From assembly GCA_008704415.1 (NCBI GenBank), contig VXIS01000351.1:1-47474 (forward strand): a stretch of 47,474 bases of DNA. The letters run 5' to 3'. Position numbers and translations under genes: made by a program. This document shows positions 10,196 through 19,762 of the stretch, in pieces; within the stretch, counting starts at the first letter, position 1, and every line of letters starts with the position of its first letter. This stretch comes from Sphaerosporella brunnea. Taxonomy: Eukaryota > Ascomycota > Pezizomycetes > Pezizales > Pyronemataceae. The notes beneath the pieces were generated by a model, which had not been told where the DNA came from, did not search any database, and was given only the letters and a program-made list of their open reading frames with translations.

Positions 10196-10559
10196 AGTGA
10201 AAACTCTACCATCGAAAACGGACTCAACTGAGCTATGGCATTGATTCAATGAAGAAGCTTCTTGACTTGAAAACCCTAACCCTGAATTGCATGATAGCTA
10301 AGCAGACTCAGAAGTTTGACAGAACGAAGCAGATGAGCAACTACGATTGATGAAAACCAGCACCGATGCAGCAGCAGAAGCCCTGATAACAAGCAGCAAG
10401 CCTTCTAGAAGACCGAAGAAGCGCCAACCAATCTCGCGACGACTCCGACAATGACAAGCCAAGCTCTTCAAAGCCTCCGACTATGCGCAAAGTCAGGAAC
10501 GCTAAGAGAGATTCGGACGACGAAGAAGCGACCCTCTGACGGTTACTGACCTCCGCTCT

Positions 10560-11625
10560 CACTGTGATTGACCTCACTTGGCGCGGAGTGCTTATCGGTG
10601 AAAAACTACACTCGGCGACGAATCGGAGATATCAGCTTCACGCGCCGGAACCGCTGCTTGCGATCTCATGACACCATACAAAAAGCTGCTTGGAGAGAAA
10701 CCCCCACTGGGGTATCTTCGACGATTTGGATGCACTGCCTAGAAATATATCCCGACAGAGCAATAAAGCGACAAGAAATTCGGAAACCAATCGCAACCTT
10801 GTATGATGCTAGCATACGTCCACGACACTACTAAGATCTGGCGTTAAAGGGGCTTTTACCAAACCTACACGGAGGAGCTATCGGATGCTCAAAACTCGTC
10901 TTCAGCAAAGATCAAAATGGATTCGAAACCAAGTAACCAGACAGAATGCTGCCACGACGTCCAATTCCTAGACGAATCGACAAATGATGACATCGACGAC
11001 ATCGACGAATCAGTTAACGTGGATATCGACGAATTAGTCAATGAAGATATCCACGAATCAGTCAATAAAGACAAAGACAACAATCGGACTTCACGACTTG
11101 CGGCCAACGCAATCATAGGTGAGAAGGCCAACCGCGGGGGGAATGATTATTCGATCTGCCTTCTCTATGAACCACACCCCATCTCACTCGAAGAAGCTAT
11201 GGTCAGCTCTCACAAAGCCTCTTAGATCTACGCTATGAAAGAGGAATGGAAGTCGCCACTGGAAAACCTCTGGGCTTGCAGCGCCGGAAGCGGAAAATGA
11301 AGTGCTATGGCTACGACGTCTACGAAGCGATATTGCGGGCTCGATTGAGTACACAATGCTTATAGGCAGCAACAACCTTACCGACATCATGACGAAAGCG
11401 GCCTACGGCAGAGCGTTGGAAGGCTTGGATAGGCGGCTACGGACTACCTTTTTTCCCCTTAAAGCTATTAAGAGACGGGGTTTTTTGGATGGAAGTACCG
11501 TAGCGGCTGGGGGTTATATGGACGTCATGCCCTATATGATGGTTATTAGCGATGCGCTGGCACCTCCTGTCGCTCGGCATCAGACGCTTCCCAAAAAGCT
11601 CAGTCTTCACGAGATTGAAGGATAG
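10560..11625 (+). pseudogene. pol: copia4 pol remnants: integrase C-terminus and RNase H tail
   Basis: Pieces in several frames align with copia1 pol in this window. Around 10660-10850: LMTPYKKLLGEKPPLGYLRR and AYVHDTTKIWR, the post-core integrase region. The frame 10917-11225 holds an acidic Asp/Glu-rich linker (DDIDDIDESVNVDIDELV). The frame 11302-11625 ends with VARHQTLPKKLSLHEIEG, the copia RNase H C-terminus. Stops and frameshifts separate them, and RT is absent. The piece is non-functional. Confidence 0.75.
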
Positions 11626-11658
11626 AAGTTTTCGACACTGCCTAGAACGAGGGGGGAG

Positions 11659-11878
11659 TGTTGGAAACTGGCTTTTCTGGGCATGGTTGAGGCATGGATA
11701 AGGAAGAGTAGGAACGAGTAATTGGAGGAGTGATGGAACACCGAATGATATATAGTGGGCTTGGAAGAGTATATATACGTACCTAGATCAGCCTTTTAGA
11801 TTAAGACAATCAATCACCTTTCCCATCCATCACCACCCTCGCCTACACTTGACCTCTACACCTCGACCACTTTCAACA
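11659..11878 (+). repeat. copia4 3' LTR
   Basis: This 220-bp LTR is preceded by a G-rich purine tract and ends TTTCAACA. It is a close match to 9679-9898. Confidence 0.88.
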
Positions 11879-12393
11879 CTCTTATTTGTTAAGCATTGGC
11901 TGAAAGAACCGAATGTTCAACCAAGGGAAAAATGGGGCTATGAAGAGGAAGTCGCGACACCTGTGGCAAACAGCATTAATGATCAAAAAGAGGGCGTGGA
12001 CTCGGCCGTGGAAGCTGTTTCAGACCCAGGTTCTAATTTGACAGATGTATTGGACCGATAGGAGGGAACATAGAAAATATCAGTTCCCAGTTTCCATAAT
12101 TTTTTTTCGAGCTTAAGTCTAAAAACTATGCTTTGAGCTCCAGCAAACAAGGATCTGACCTTGAATTTTCGGTGCATCCCGGATGGTTACATGTCATTGG
12201 TAATGGCCACACCAATATACTTGCGAGTTTTCGTGCTATCCGTGATGGTTACATGTCACTCGCAGTGGTTACATCGCTCCCAGACATCATAATCTTGACA
12301 AACTCCCGCTGCATCCCAACAGCGTCATTTTCAGTGGTAGGCTCGACCAGGGCTCAAGACACCTATCTGGCTGGCGTTCAACACTAGAGGAGC
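11879..12393. other. Unassigned stretch between copia4 and the satellite
   Basis: An open frame to 12061 (LLFVKHWLKEPNVQPREKWG onwards, about 60 residues) may be the far half of the sequence interrupted by copia4. I do not recognise a family. Downstream, ATGGTTACATGTCA occurs twice (12182 and 12245) in a short imperfect repeat. There is no other gene before the satellite. Confidence 0.35.
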
Positions 12394-12946
12394 GTTATGA
12401 TTTTGATGATTGGGATGATTTTGATGACTGTAAAGATTGTAATGATTGTCATAACCCCAAGGATTGTAATGATTGTAATCATTGTCACAATTCTGATGAT
12501 TGAAATGATTATAGGGATTGTCATGATTCTGTTGATTGTAATGATTGTATTAATCATAATAATTGTGATCATTGCAATAATTTTGGTGATTTGATAATTC
12601 TGATTATTGCAATGATGGTAAGGATTGCGATGATTTTGATGAATGTAATCATTTTGATAATTGTGGTAATTCTAATAATTATAATCATTGTCAGGATTGT
12701 GATGATGCCACTAATTGTAATGATTGTAATTTTTGTGATGTTTGTGATGATTTTGATCGTTGTAATGATTTTGGTTATTGTGATAATTATGATGATTGCA
12801 ATGAACATAATAATTCGAATAATTCTGATCATTGCAGCGATTCTAATGATAGTAATTATCTTGATGGTTGTGATGATTCCGATCAATCTGATCATTGTCA
12901 CGGCACCAATGATTTTTATAATTGTCATCATTCTGATGATTGTAAT
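12394..12946. repeat. 9-bp satellite array, left half
   Basis: About 550 bp of degenerate 9-bp units (RATGATTNT), with a looser 27-bp higher-order pattern. The array ends at GATTGTAAT, immediately followed by the start of an LTR3 copy at 12947. The other half resumes at 23970. Apparent long frames of Ile/Met/Val codons on both strands are by-products of the unit length. Confidence 0.9.
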
Positions 12947-12981
12947 TGTCACGGCTCCAGGTTGGATAAGGAAGTTGCAGC
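12947..12981 (+). repeat. LTR3 copy (a), left fragment
   Basis: TGTCACGGCTCCAGGTTGGA is the start of the LTR3 family. The copy is cut after 35 bp by copia1 and continues at 23682-23969. The whole is a solo LTR inserted in the satellite with flanking duplication GTAAT (12942-12946) and GCAAT (23970-23974), one transition apart. Confidence 0.8.
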
Positions 12982-13187
12982 TGTTGAAAGTGTTCTCTGT
13001 GTGGAGATCAAGCTTCAAGAGGTGATGGTGAGGGGTGAAGGTAAATTGAATGATTACGCTCTAGGAGGCTAATCTACCCATATATATACCCTTTCCAAGC
13101 CTCACGAGATATCACTCGGTTCCCCATCACAGCGTATCACTCGTCCTTGTCCGTCCAGCAACTGCCTAGGGGGCCAGTTTTCCAACA
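12982..13187 (-). repeat. copia1 3' LTR
   Basis: This 206-bp LTR reads TGTTGGAAAACTGG from 13187 on the minus strand and ends CTTTCAACA at 12982. It matches 23471-23676 with scattered differences. The adjoining TCCCACCTCTTTC (13188-13200) is the complement of the polypurine tract. Confidence 0.87.
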
Positions 13188-13218
13188 TCCCACCTCTTTC
13201 TAAGCAGTGTCCAATCGT

Positions 13219-13614
13219 CTATCCTTCGATCTTGTGGAGGCCAAGCTTTTCAGTGAGGGCTTGGTGTCGAGCGACAGGGCGCGCCTTGGTCAGGAGATCT
13301 GCAACGTTGTCTTCGGAGGCGATATAGTCAAACTTGACATGTCCTTTCTCCTGCTCGTCCCTAGCATGGTGAAACATGATGTCTATATGCTTCGCCTTTG
13401 CTTTGAGGACTCCGGTAGCGATGAGCTTCAGCGCTCCTTGGTTGTTGCAGTTTATCGGCATGGCGTAGTCGGTCGATCCGTCGATTTCGCTGCGTAGACG
13501 TCGTAGCCATAACGCTTCCCGAGTTGCATCTGAGCAAGCTATATATTCGCCTGCTAGCGTTGACAGGGCGACGACGGTCTGAGACTTTGCTTGCCAGGAT
13601 ATTGACCGCTTATT
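13219..13614 (-). pseudogene. pol: copia1 RNase H C-terminal fragment
   Basis: On the minus strand the frame reads SWQAKSQTVVALSTLAGEYI, then MPINCNNQGALKLI and NVADLLTKARPVARHQ, ending LHKIEG at the 13219 stop. These are the conserved blocks of copia RNase H (ALST...EY, CDNQ-like NCNNQ, NVADLLTK). The fragment starts abruptly at 13614 where the gypsy2 LTR begins. The preceding part of RNase H is not on the far side of gypsy2 and has been deleted. Confidence 0.85.
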
Positions 13615-15126
13615 TGTTACACCCTAAACTATGACAATGAGATTTTGGTACAAAAATGGTACATTTGTAATCATTGAATAGTATCGACATCCAAGAATCA
13701 GTCAGTAGGCCTATAAGGCCACTCCCCAAACGCTCCCGGAGTCCCCGCATCCAAGGAGGCGGTACAGTGTCCCGTTACTGCTTGGCCGCTCCTCGAGTCC
13801 GGACGCTGACCGGGCCAAGTGCCGCGCGTACCACGGCTAGCTCAACCGATTATAATGAAGAGCACATCGAGTCGACAGTTGCGGGGCCCGAAGGACTAAG
13901 CGCGTTAAGCACCAAGGACCTCACGAGGGCCACGATCCGTGGAGCTGGAAATACTGTTAGCCAAAGGAAAACTGAAGGGACGTCCAAAAGAGATACTCAC
14001 ATCAAACGTTAGTACTAAGCAAGATAGCTTGGTCCTGTTGCCGACAAACGACTGGTCAGGATGTTACAAGAGTAGCATTGCTGGGGGTGCCTACCGACCG
14101 CGTGCCTTTAGGTGCTCAAGACGGTATGGTACGTAGGTAACAAGGGTCTGTTGAGTGTCCCGAGAGTAAAGAGTAAAAGAGAGTAGTAGAGATGGAAGAA
14201 AAGGATGGAGGAGTAAGAGCGAGGGGAGCGACGAGCCTGTTTATGAAGCAAGCCGCCACACCACCCTGCACACCGACGAGACTGCCAGATACGAGGACTG
14301 CCTGCAAGGCGTCGGAGTCAATCAGCCGGTAGAATGAGGAGAAAGGCCAGCAGACAAAGGTGGAGTCCAATATGCAGAGTCTAGTCACCGGTGTGGGTGT
14401 CATATTCATATGGCGTGCTTCGGCAGTATGATACGACAGGAGAACGCCCGCATCGACATTGCTATGACGAGCCATCGGTGCCCGCGTCTGCCGCAGAGTC
14501 TGATAATACCTCATCTGCTAATGGTGTACTGCAGGTTCAGCTGAGCAAGGGGGCGTAATCAAAGCTAGCTACAGGGCAAGCCGATAACGCCAGCATCCTG
14601 CACAATAAGCTGGACTCGTCAGAATGCAAGAGTCTAGTCTCGCAAGGGGGCACAATCAAGGCAGGCCGTAGGGCATGCTGACGATCATGCCAGTGTCGTG
14701 CAATTATAGATATGACGACGCACTAGAATAAAGAAATGACTCACGAGTGGGGAATGATCGTGCTATATGCATGAATGATTTCTCTGTCCTCGTACGAGGA
14801 CACCCTCAAAAGCAAACGGCAGTATTTACCCCGCTATCATTCAGGGTCAGAAGCATTCCCACTGACCCTCAACTTGACGATTGTGGACGAGCAGGTTCTA
14901 CTATAAAGAGGGCCGTTCCTGCCCACACGACTCCTCCAGATCTTCAGAACCATCAGCTTCAAGGAACAAGACCAACCTCATCAGACACGAAAACGAACCA
15001 CAAGCCTCCTCATAAAGACACAGATCATTTTCTCTGTTGTCTTTTCAGAAACCGAACAGAACCCCTTAAGATTATTACATTGTGATAATCCAGACTTCCT
15101 GGCTCTTCTATTAGCTAAATGATAAC
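13615..15126 (+). repeat. gypsy2 5' LTR (LTR2), about 1.5 kb
   Basis: It starts TGTTACACCCTAAAC and matches the reverse complement of 7563-9070 over its full length. The match ends at GATAAC (15126), but the other copy may be truncated there, so the true end could lie further, for example at GATTACA (15192-15198). A TATA-like CTATAAAGAGG near 14901 is followed by a pyrimidine-rich tract, and is the likely promoter. The ORFs inside have no recognisable product. A 1.5-kb LTR is long for a fungal gypsy element. Confidence 0.83.
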
Positions 15127-15204
15127 CCACTACCTCAAGATATAAGGAAAAGGCTCACACTATAATCTTAAGGCAGAAGCCACCAAGTGAAGATTACACA
15201 TTTA

Positions 15205-15222
15205 CGACGAAAATTTTCGTCG
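15205..15222. promoter_or_regulatory. Perfect 18-bp palindrome in the gypsy2 leader
   Basis: CGACGAAAATTTTCGTCG is self-complementary over all 18 bases and lies between the LTR end and the gag start at 15278. In RNA it could form a hairpin or a kissing dimer, as leader palindromes do in retroviral genome dimerisation. This role is speculative. Confidence 0.4.
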
Positions 15223-15277
15223 ACTCCCAAGCCTCAGAAAGTAGAGGAGCCCTGAAAAGACCTGCTTAACAGGCAAG

Positions 15278-16441
15278 ATGTCCGAAAGTGCCATGTCAAC
15301 TTCGAACGAACTTATCCTCTTTGCCCCCGCCTCTTGGGATGAGGCCTTCTCAGGCCAAGTAGAGCAGGGGCCCGGACCAATTACCATTAGTTCCCCACCG
15401 GAATGGTTGGTCAACCTCTATGGACGTATGCGACAAGCCCAACTGGACGTCGCCGCCCTCGCCGCAGTAGCTAAGAATGCAACCGGCGAAATGATGATCG
15501 ATGTAGCCCAACTCCGCGCCGAGTATGAGACTATGGCAGCCGGAATTCGATGGGCCTTCGATGTAATTAGTCGCAAAGGCAACCTGCAAAAGGAATGGAC
15601 CAGCGACCGATTCGACCAAGTGGCCCGAGCATGCAACCAGTTTGGTTCGCAGGTTTGGACCCACATTGCTAGCGTCCAATCGACCTTTGAAGAAAGGACA
15701 CTGGCATTGGCAGAAGGCAAGGAGAGGCTCGAAGCCTCTCTCATCACCCTTCAGCACTGCTTTGAGTATAAGCAGCAGTTCCAAGAGAGATGGAACAACC
15801 AGGTCTCTAGTTGGGCAGCCAACCAGAATAAAACCAACCAGAAGGCCTTTGATGCTCTCTCAGAACTTGACCGACGCCAACTTGAGCTCGCACGTCGGCA
15901 AGAAGCCGAGAGACAGTTTCGGGATGAAGCCACCAAACGGCTTCAACAAGAAACTAATAGACGCTTGGAGGAAGAGGCTGCCGCCATAGAGGCAAGATTG
16001 TCAGCTAAAATGAACCAAGTCATCAAGGCCAGACTAGCCAGAGGCGACACAGTTGACGATCGGTCGATCCTCGACGAAACCCTTCGGACTTCGGCCCACG
16101 CCTCTCCCACACCCCTTCCTGCGTCGCCAAGTTTCCCTCCGCTGCCACCATCTCTGAGAACCAGCGGATACACTCCCAGTCCCCCTCCACCTGCCGGTGG
16201 CAATGGTGGAGGAAGACCTCCCATAATCAGTCGGAGGTTTGAGGAACCTGACCATTCCGACTCATCAAGTTCGGATGGATCAAGACGTCCTCGACGCTTT
16301 TCCCGCCCAACAAAGGGAAAAAGGCAAAAAGCGCGCAGACTCATACCACGAGTCATCCAGCTCGGAGCTGGATATCGAAAGCGCAACAAGGCTCCTGGCT
16401 CGCAGGGCCAAAAAAGAAGGAAGGAGCAAGGAAGTCACTGA
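15278..16441 (+). CDS. gag: gypsy2 Gag N-terminal ORF with coiled coil
   Basis: A 387-codon frame opens with ATG after a roughly 150-bp leader. Residues 1-110 are mixed (ASWDEAFSGQV, PPEWLVNLYGRMRQAQLD). About 120-265 are strongly helical and charged (RRQLELARRQEAERQFRDEA, KRLQQETNRRLEEEAAAIEA), a long coiled coil. About 280-330 form a Pro/Ser/Gly-rich linker. Homology passes to the 16239 frame near a run of A residues around 16310-16335, so the last 30-40 codons, which are Lys/Arg-rich, are out of register. An extra coiled-coil region before the capsid domain is unusual. One +1 shift would fuse both ORFs. Confidence 0.75.
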   Translation: MSESAMSTSNELILFAPASWDEAFSGQVEQGPGPITISSPPEWLVNLYGRMRQAQLDVAALAAVAKNATGEMMIDVAQLRAEYETMAAGIRWAFDVISRKGNLQKEWTSDRFDQVARACNQFGSQVWTHIASVQSTFEERTLALAEGKERLEASLITLQHCFEYKQQFQERWNNQVSSWAANQNKTNQKAFDALSELDRRQLELARRQEAERQFRDEATKRLQQETNRRLEEEAAAIEARLSAKMNQVIKARLARGDTVDDRSILDETLRTSAHASPTPLPASPSFPPLPPSLRTSGYTPSPPPPAGGNGGGRPPIISRRFEEPDHSDSSSSDGSRRPRRFSRPTKGKRQKARRLIPRVIQLGAGYRKRNKAPGSQGQKRRKEQGSH

Positions 16442-17585
16442 TGCCTTCCTTGCAAGACTGCTACAGCCAGCACCGGCTGTAGCCACTGCTTCCCCAAAGA
16501 AGCTCCAAATCTCCAAGCCGGAGGTGTTCGACGGGGAACGCGACACCAAGTTCAGACCTTGGTGGAGATCGGTGAAAGACTACTTGGCCTTTCACCGTAG
16601 CTCCCTCACAGAGGAAGCCGACAAAATCCGATGGATCGGTTTCCAAATGAAGGGAAAGGCACGGACCTGGCACCAGGCCCGTGCAAAACAGCTTGACGCT
16701 CTGCATGCCCAAGATACTTGGACTGCATACTCCTCCGCTCTTGAAGCACGCTTCCAGGATGAACGGGAGCAGGAGAACGAGGAGCGCAAGATGCGAGAGC
16801 TGAAATACGAAGGTGATATTGATCACTACGTCACTCAGCTTCGCGAGTACAACGACATCGTGTGCTCCCACGGCCCCGCCTTCCGATATATAATCCGGCA
16901 GGCATTGCCAAGAAATATCCTCCAAATGGTTTATAACCATACAGGAGGAATGCCTCAGGAAGATGAGGAGTTTCTGGCGGCAGTGCAGTCCGCAGGCAGG
17001 GTTGTGGAAATGATGAAACGGGATGAGGTAATGAACCGTCCCAAGGAAGAAAAAGGGAAGAGTGCTGGGGCTCCTCGTGAGAGTACCCAGAAGGGTCCAA
17101 CGACCCAAGGAAAGGCAGCCGGGGCCCCTCGTGAGAGCACCCGGAAGGGTTCAGAAACCCAAGGAAAAAAAGGCTCCCAGCACAAGGCTGCTGGTGAGAA
17201 GAAGGGGGATAAGGCCCCCAAGAAGGACAAAATCTGGCCGGGGGTTAAGGAGGCCCTCGCTGGAGTACCCCAGGAGGACATTGACGCTCATAAGAAGAGC
17301 GGTGCAGATTGTTGGCGTTGCGGGTCCGACAGCCATCGGACACTATCATGCTACGCCAAGAAGACCAAAAAAGGAACGGTCTTACCCGCAGCCCCTGGGA
17401 AGGATGGAAAAGCCCCTGTCGTCGCTGCTACAAAGCGAAAACGAGACAGTGAGGATGAAGAAAGCCGCGCTGACGACAAGAAGGCAAAAGTCGCCGCGGT
17501 TGTGGACAAAGACGGAGACTCCGTCATGGGCGAAGCTCCCCGCATTTGGGAGATCGAAAGCTCTGACGAGATGTCGGATTTTTAA
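16239..17585 (+). CDS. gag: gypsy2 Gag capsid and CCHC zinc knuckle
   Basis: Reliable sequence starts near codon 25 (EKGKKRADSYHESSSSELDI). The capsid-type retrotransposon gag domain (about 90-260) carries FDGERDTKFRPWWRSVKDYL, KIRWIGFQMKGKARTWHQ and a YVTQLREYNDI block. Then come two similar 18-residue repeats (GAPRESTQKG, GAPRESTRKG), a basic linker and one CCHC knuckle, CWRCGSDSHRTLSC (about 353-366). The tail is acidic and basic (KRKRDSEDEESRADDKKAK) and ends ESSDEMSDF. The frame is intact from the capsid to its stop, and its role is RNA packaging and particle assembly. Pol follows after the TAA in other frames. Confidence 0.85.
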   Translation: MRNLTIPTHQVRMDQDVLDAFPAQQREKGKKRADSYHESSSSELDIESATRLLARRAKKEGRSKEVTDAFLARLLQPAPAVATASPKKLQISKPEVFDGERDTKFRPWWRSVKDYLAFHRSSLTEEADKIRWIGFQMKGKARTWHQARAKQLDALHAQDTWTAYSSALEARFQDEREQENEERKMRELKYEGDIDHYVTQLREYNDIVCSHGPAFRYIIRQALPRNILQMVYNHTGGMPQEDEEFLAAVQSAGRVVEMMKRDEVMNRPKEEKGKSAGAPRESTQKGPTTQGKAAGAPRESTRKGSETQGKKGSQHKAAGEKKGDKAPKKDKIWPGVKEALAGVPQEDIDAHKKSGADCWRCGSDSHRTLSCYAKKTKKGTVLPAAPGKDGKAPVVAATKRKRDSEDEESRADDKKAKVAAVVDKDGDSVMGEAPRIWEIESSDEMSDF

Positions 17586-17668
17586 GTCGCCTAAGGCTAG
17601 CCCCGGCCAATGGCAGTACTATAAACGGGGACGGGACTGTATATACAATATGTTCCGGTACGAAACGA

Positions 17669-18040
17669 TTGCGGGAAGACAAAGCTACACTCCCGCAAAC
17701 GAAACGAGCAAAGCTCGATGTCCAATCAGATACTGAAAGGACAAACGATAAAGGCGCTACAGATCCCGCTAAGCCAAGTTGCCCAAAGGACTGCCCGGCG
17801 CCAAAATCAGGACCAAGGCCTATAGTCGATATGACTATTAATTGGGCCAAAAAGGAGAAACTAGTGCGGTCTCTCATAGACACTGGAAGCACTGTTCCCC
17901 TCCTTTCATTGAAATTTGCACAGGTAATGAGCGTTCCAATGGTCAGGCGCCCAAAACCTATATCCATTCGCAATTTCAACAACGAAGTCGTCGCTAGGAG
18001 CAGGCGAATATTACACTATTCCACTACTGCTCCGTCATAA
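17669..18040 (+). pseudogene. pol: gypsy2 protease fragment
   Basis: An open frame with no clear ATG (the first codon is TTG) contains SLIDTGSTVPLLSLKFAQVM, with the aspartic protease triad DTG, and KPISIRNFNNEVV. The frame breaks near 18000-18040, and homology continues in the 18117 frame (upstream of its ATG) as [20 protein letters not shown]. One indel accounts for it. Confidence 0.75.
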
Positions 18041-18116
18041 GGCCCACTACACGAAAGAATCTTTCGAGATCGCGCCTCTTGACGACGACTGCGATGTCAT
18101 CCTTCCATACTGGTGG

Positions 18117-19496
18117 ATGGCTAAGCACCGACCCTCAGACTTTTGGGAAGGTGCTAAAAACGTCACATTCTCATCCGAGTTCTGCAGAAAACATTGCACC
18201 AAAAAATTAGCAATGGAATTCTCCTTAGAGCTGGATGAAGGAGTCCTGGATCACCCGGAAGCTATGGTGATCGGATTCATCGGTCCTCATCTTGTGGTAT
18301 CGTCAGCTAAACAAGAAGGACCTGAAGACCCATTCATACTAGTCCCGGACAAATGGAAGCCCTATGTAGACATTATGTCTAAAGAAGCGGCTGACCGATT
18401 GCCCGAACACGCACCTTACGATCATGCCATCGACATTAAAGAAGGAGAGACACCTCCTTGGGGTCCAATATATGCCCTAAATGCGCATGAGTTGGAGACG
18501 CTCAGAGAGTGGCTAAAAGAAATGCTACAAACTGGGAAAATCCGACGGTCCAAGTCCAGCGCAGCTGCACCCATATTATTCGTGCCTAAGCCGCATGGAC
18601 GCGGACTTCGATTGGTAATTGACTATCGTGGAATCAATAAAGTCACGATAGCCAACCGCTACCCCCTCCCACTGATCCAAGAACTTCAGGACAGAGTCGG
18701 AGATGCGGAAGTGTTCACTAAACTTGATCTGAAAAATGGCTACCACCTCATTCGGATCAAAGAAGGCGATGAATGGAAAACCGCCTTCAGGACTAGATAT
18801 GGGCTTTACGAGTTTCTGGTGATGCCTTTTGGGCTCATCAATGCGCCCGCAACGTTCCAGGATATGATGAATCATATCTTTCGAGACATGCTCGACCAAG
18901 GAGTCGTAGTATATATCGACGACATCCTCATTTATGCACGGACTGTCGAGGAACACGACAAGATTGTCGAAGAAGTCCTTCAGAGACTTCGGGCGAACCA
19001 CCTAGTCATCTCGCCAGAAAAATGCGTCTGGGCTGTGCCCAAGACCGAGTTTCTCGGCTACATCATCTCTCGGGAAGGAATTGAGATGTCGGATGACAAG
19101 GTGAAGACAGTGTTGGACTGGCAAGCGCCGTCCTCACTAGTGGAAGTCCAAAGGTTCCTTGGGTTTGCCAACTTTTATCGGCGATTCATCAGGGACTTCT
19201 CCCGCTTGGCTCGACCACTATCTGAGTCGACACGTGGAGACAAAAAGGACTGGAAATGGACACCGGCTATGGAGCACTCGTTCCGAGAGTTAAAGCAATG
19301 CTTTACGGCTGCTCCTATTCTGGCTCATTTCAACCCTAAGACAGAAGTGATAGTCAAGGCCGATGCGTCAGACTTGGCCCTCGGCGCCGTATTGTCCCAA
19401 AGACAACATGACGGGAAGCTACACCGTACCGCATACCACTCAAGAAAATTCTCCCCGCCGAAATCAACTATGAGATCTACGACAAAGAGCTCTTAG
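18117..19496 (+). CDS. pol: gypsy2 reverse transcriptase and start of RNase H
   Basis: A 459-codon frame begins at [20 protein letters not shown], the end of the protease-RT connector. RT blocks: [73 protein letters not shown] and YIDDILIY (the catalytic YxDD), then [20 protein letters not shown]. RNase H starts with [16 protein letters not shown]. The frame breaks near 19453 (HSRKFSP) and continues in another frame. The RT domain itself is intact with all conserved motifs. Confidence 0.88.
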   Translation: MAKHRPSDFWEGAKNVTFSSEFCRKHCTKKLAMEFSLELDEGVLDHPEAMVIGFIGPHLVVSSAKQEGPEDPFILVPDKWKPYVDIMSKEAADRLPEHAPYDHAIDIKEGETPPWGPIYALNAHELETLREWLKEMLQTGKIRRSKSSAAAPILFVPKPHGRGLRLVIDYRGINKVTIANRYPLPLIQELQDRVGDAEVFTKLDLKNGYHLIRIKEGDEWKTAFRTRYGLYEFLVMPFGLINAPATFQDMMNHIFRDMLDQGVVVYIDDILIYARTVEEHDKIVEEVLQRLRANHLVISPEKCVWAVPKTEFLGYIISREGIEMSDDKVKTVLDWQAPSSLVEVQRFLGFANFYRRFIRDFSRLARPLSESTRGDKKDWKWTPAMEHSFRELKQCFTAAPILAHFNPKTEVIVKADASDLALGAVLSQRQHDGKLHRTAYHSRKFSPPKSTMRSTTKSS

Positions 19497-19762
19497 CTAT
19501 CGTGGAGTCTTTTAAACCATGGAGAAGGTATGTTGAAGGAGCGTTACACCCCGTCAAGGTATATAGCGACCACCAAAATCTGGAGTACTTCGCTACCACG
19601 AAGGTGCTCAATCGACGCCAGGCCCGTTGGGCCCAAGAACTTGCAGGCGTCGACTTTCAGATCTACTACCAACCAGGCAGCCAGAATGGAAAGCCTGATG
19701 CATTATCTAGGCGCTCGGAGTATCGCACACAAAAGGGGGGAGGTGAGGATCAGCCGATCATC
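19455..19762 (+). pseudogene. pol: gypsy2 RNase H C-terminal fragment
   Basis: In a second frame after a shift near 19453, [20 protein letters not shown] leads to [20 protein letters not shown] and [20 protein letters not shown], ending [20 protein letters not shown]. These are the last RNase H blocks. Integrase should follow, but at about 19755-19765 the sequence becomes copia1 RT on the opposite strand. The apparent ORF runs on to 19912 only by chance read-through into copia1. Confidence 0.85.

Larger units (their letters stand above)
9679..11878 (+). mobile_element. copia4: internally deleted Ty1/copia element with both LTRs
   Basis: A 2.2-kb element is bounded by 220-bp LTRs beginning TGTTGGAAACTGGC and ending TTTCAACA (9679-9898 and 11659-11878). 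A half-tRNA-iMet type PBS lies immediately after the 5' LTR, and a purine tract ACGAGGGGGGAG (11647-11658) lies before the 3' LTR. The interior keeps only pieces of integrase C-terminus and RNase H; gag, protease, RT and most of integrase are missing. Flanks ATCTT and CTCTT are a probable degraded 5-bp target duplication. The LTRs resemble those of copia1, so it is a relative that lost its coding core. Confidence 0.87.
13615..19762 (+). mobile_element. gypsy2: Ty3/gypsy element truncated after RNase H
   Basis: A long 5' LTR (13615 to about 15126), leader, coiled-coil gag, CCHC domain, protease, RT and RNase H are present on the plus strand. Near 19755-19765 the gypsy sequence (ending around [10 protein letters not shown]) passes directly into copia1 RT on the minus strand. 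Integrase and the 3' LTR are missing. The left flank is TTATT (13610-13614); its partner is lost. A deletion that removed the gypsy2 3' half and about 330 bp of copia1 explains both gaps. Confidence 0.85.

Noticed and set aside
9679..11878. A perfect target duplication for copia4
   Set aside because: Flanks ATCTT and CTCTT share only part; I report it as probable and degraded, not as proven.
12397..13025. Long ORFs on both strands rich in Ile, Met and Val (also 23945-24400), looking like membrane proteins
   Set aside because: They are translations of a 9-bp satellite whose unit is a multiple of three; both strands are open and no start context or conserved domain exists.
15350..15784. Minus-strand ORFs opposite gypsy2 gag (also 16461-17108)
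   Set aside because: Shadow frames of gag with no motif of their own.
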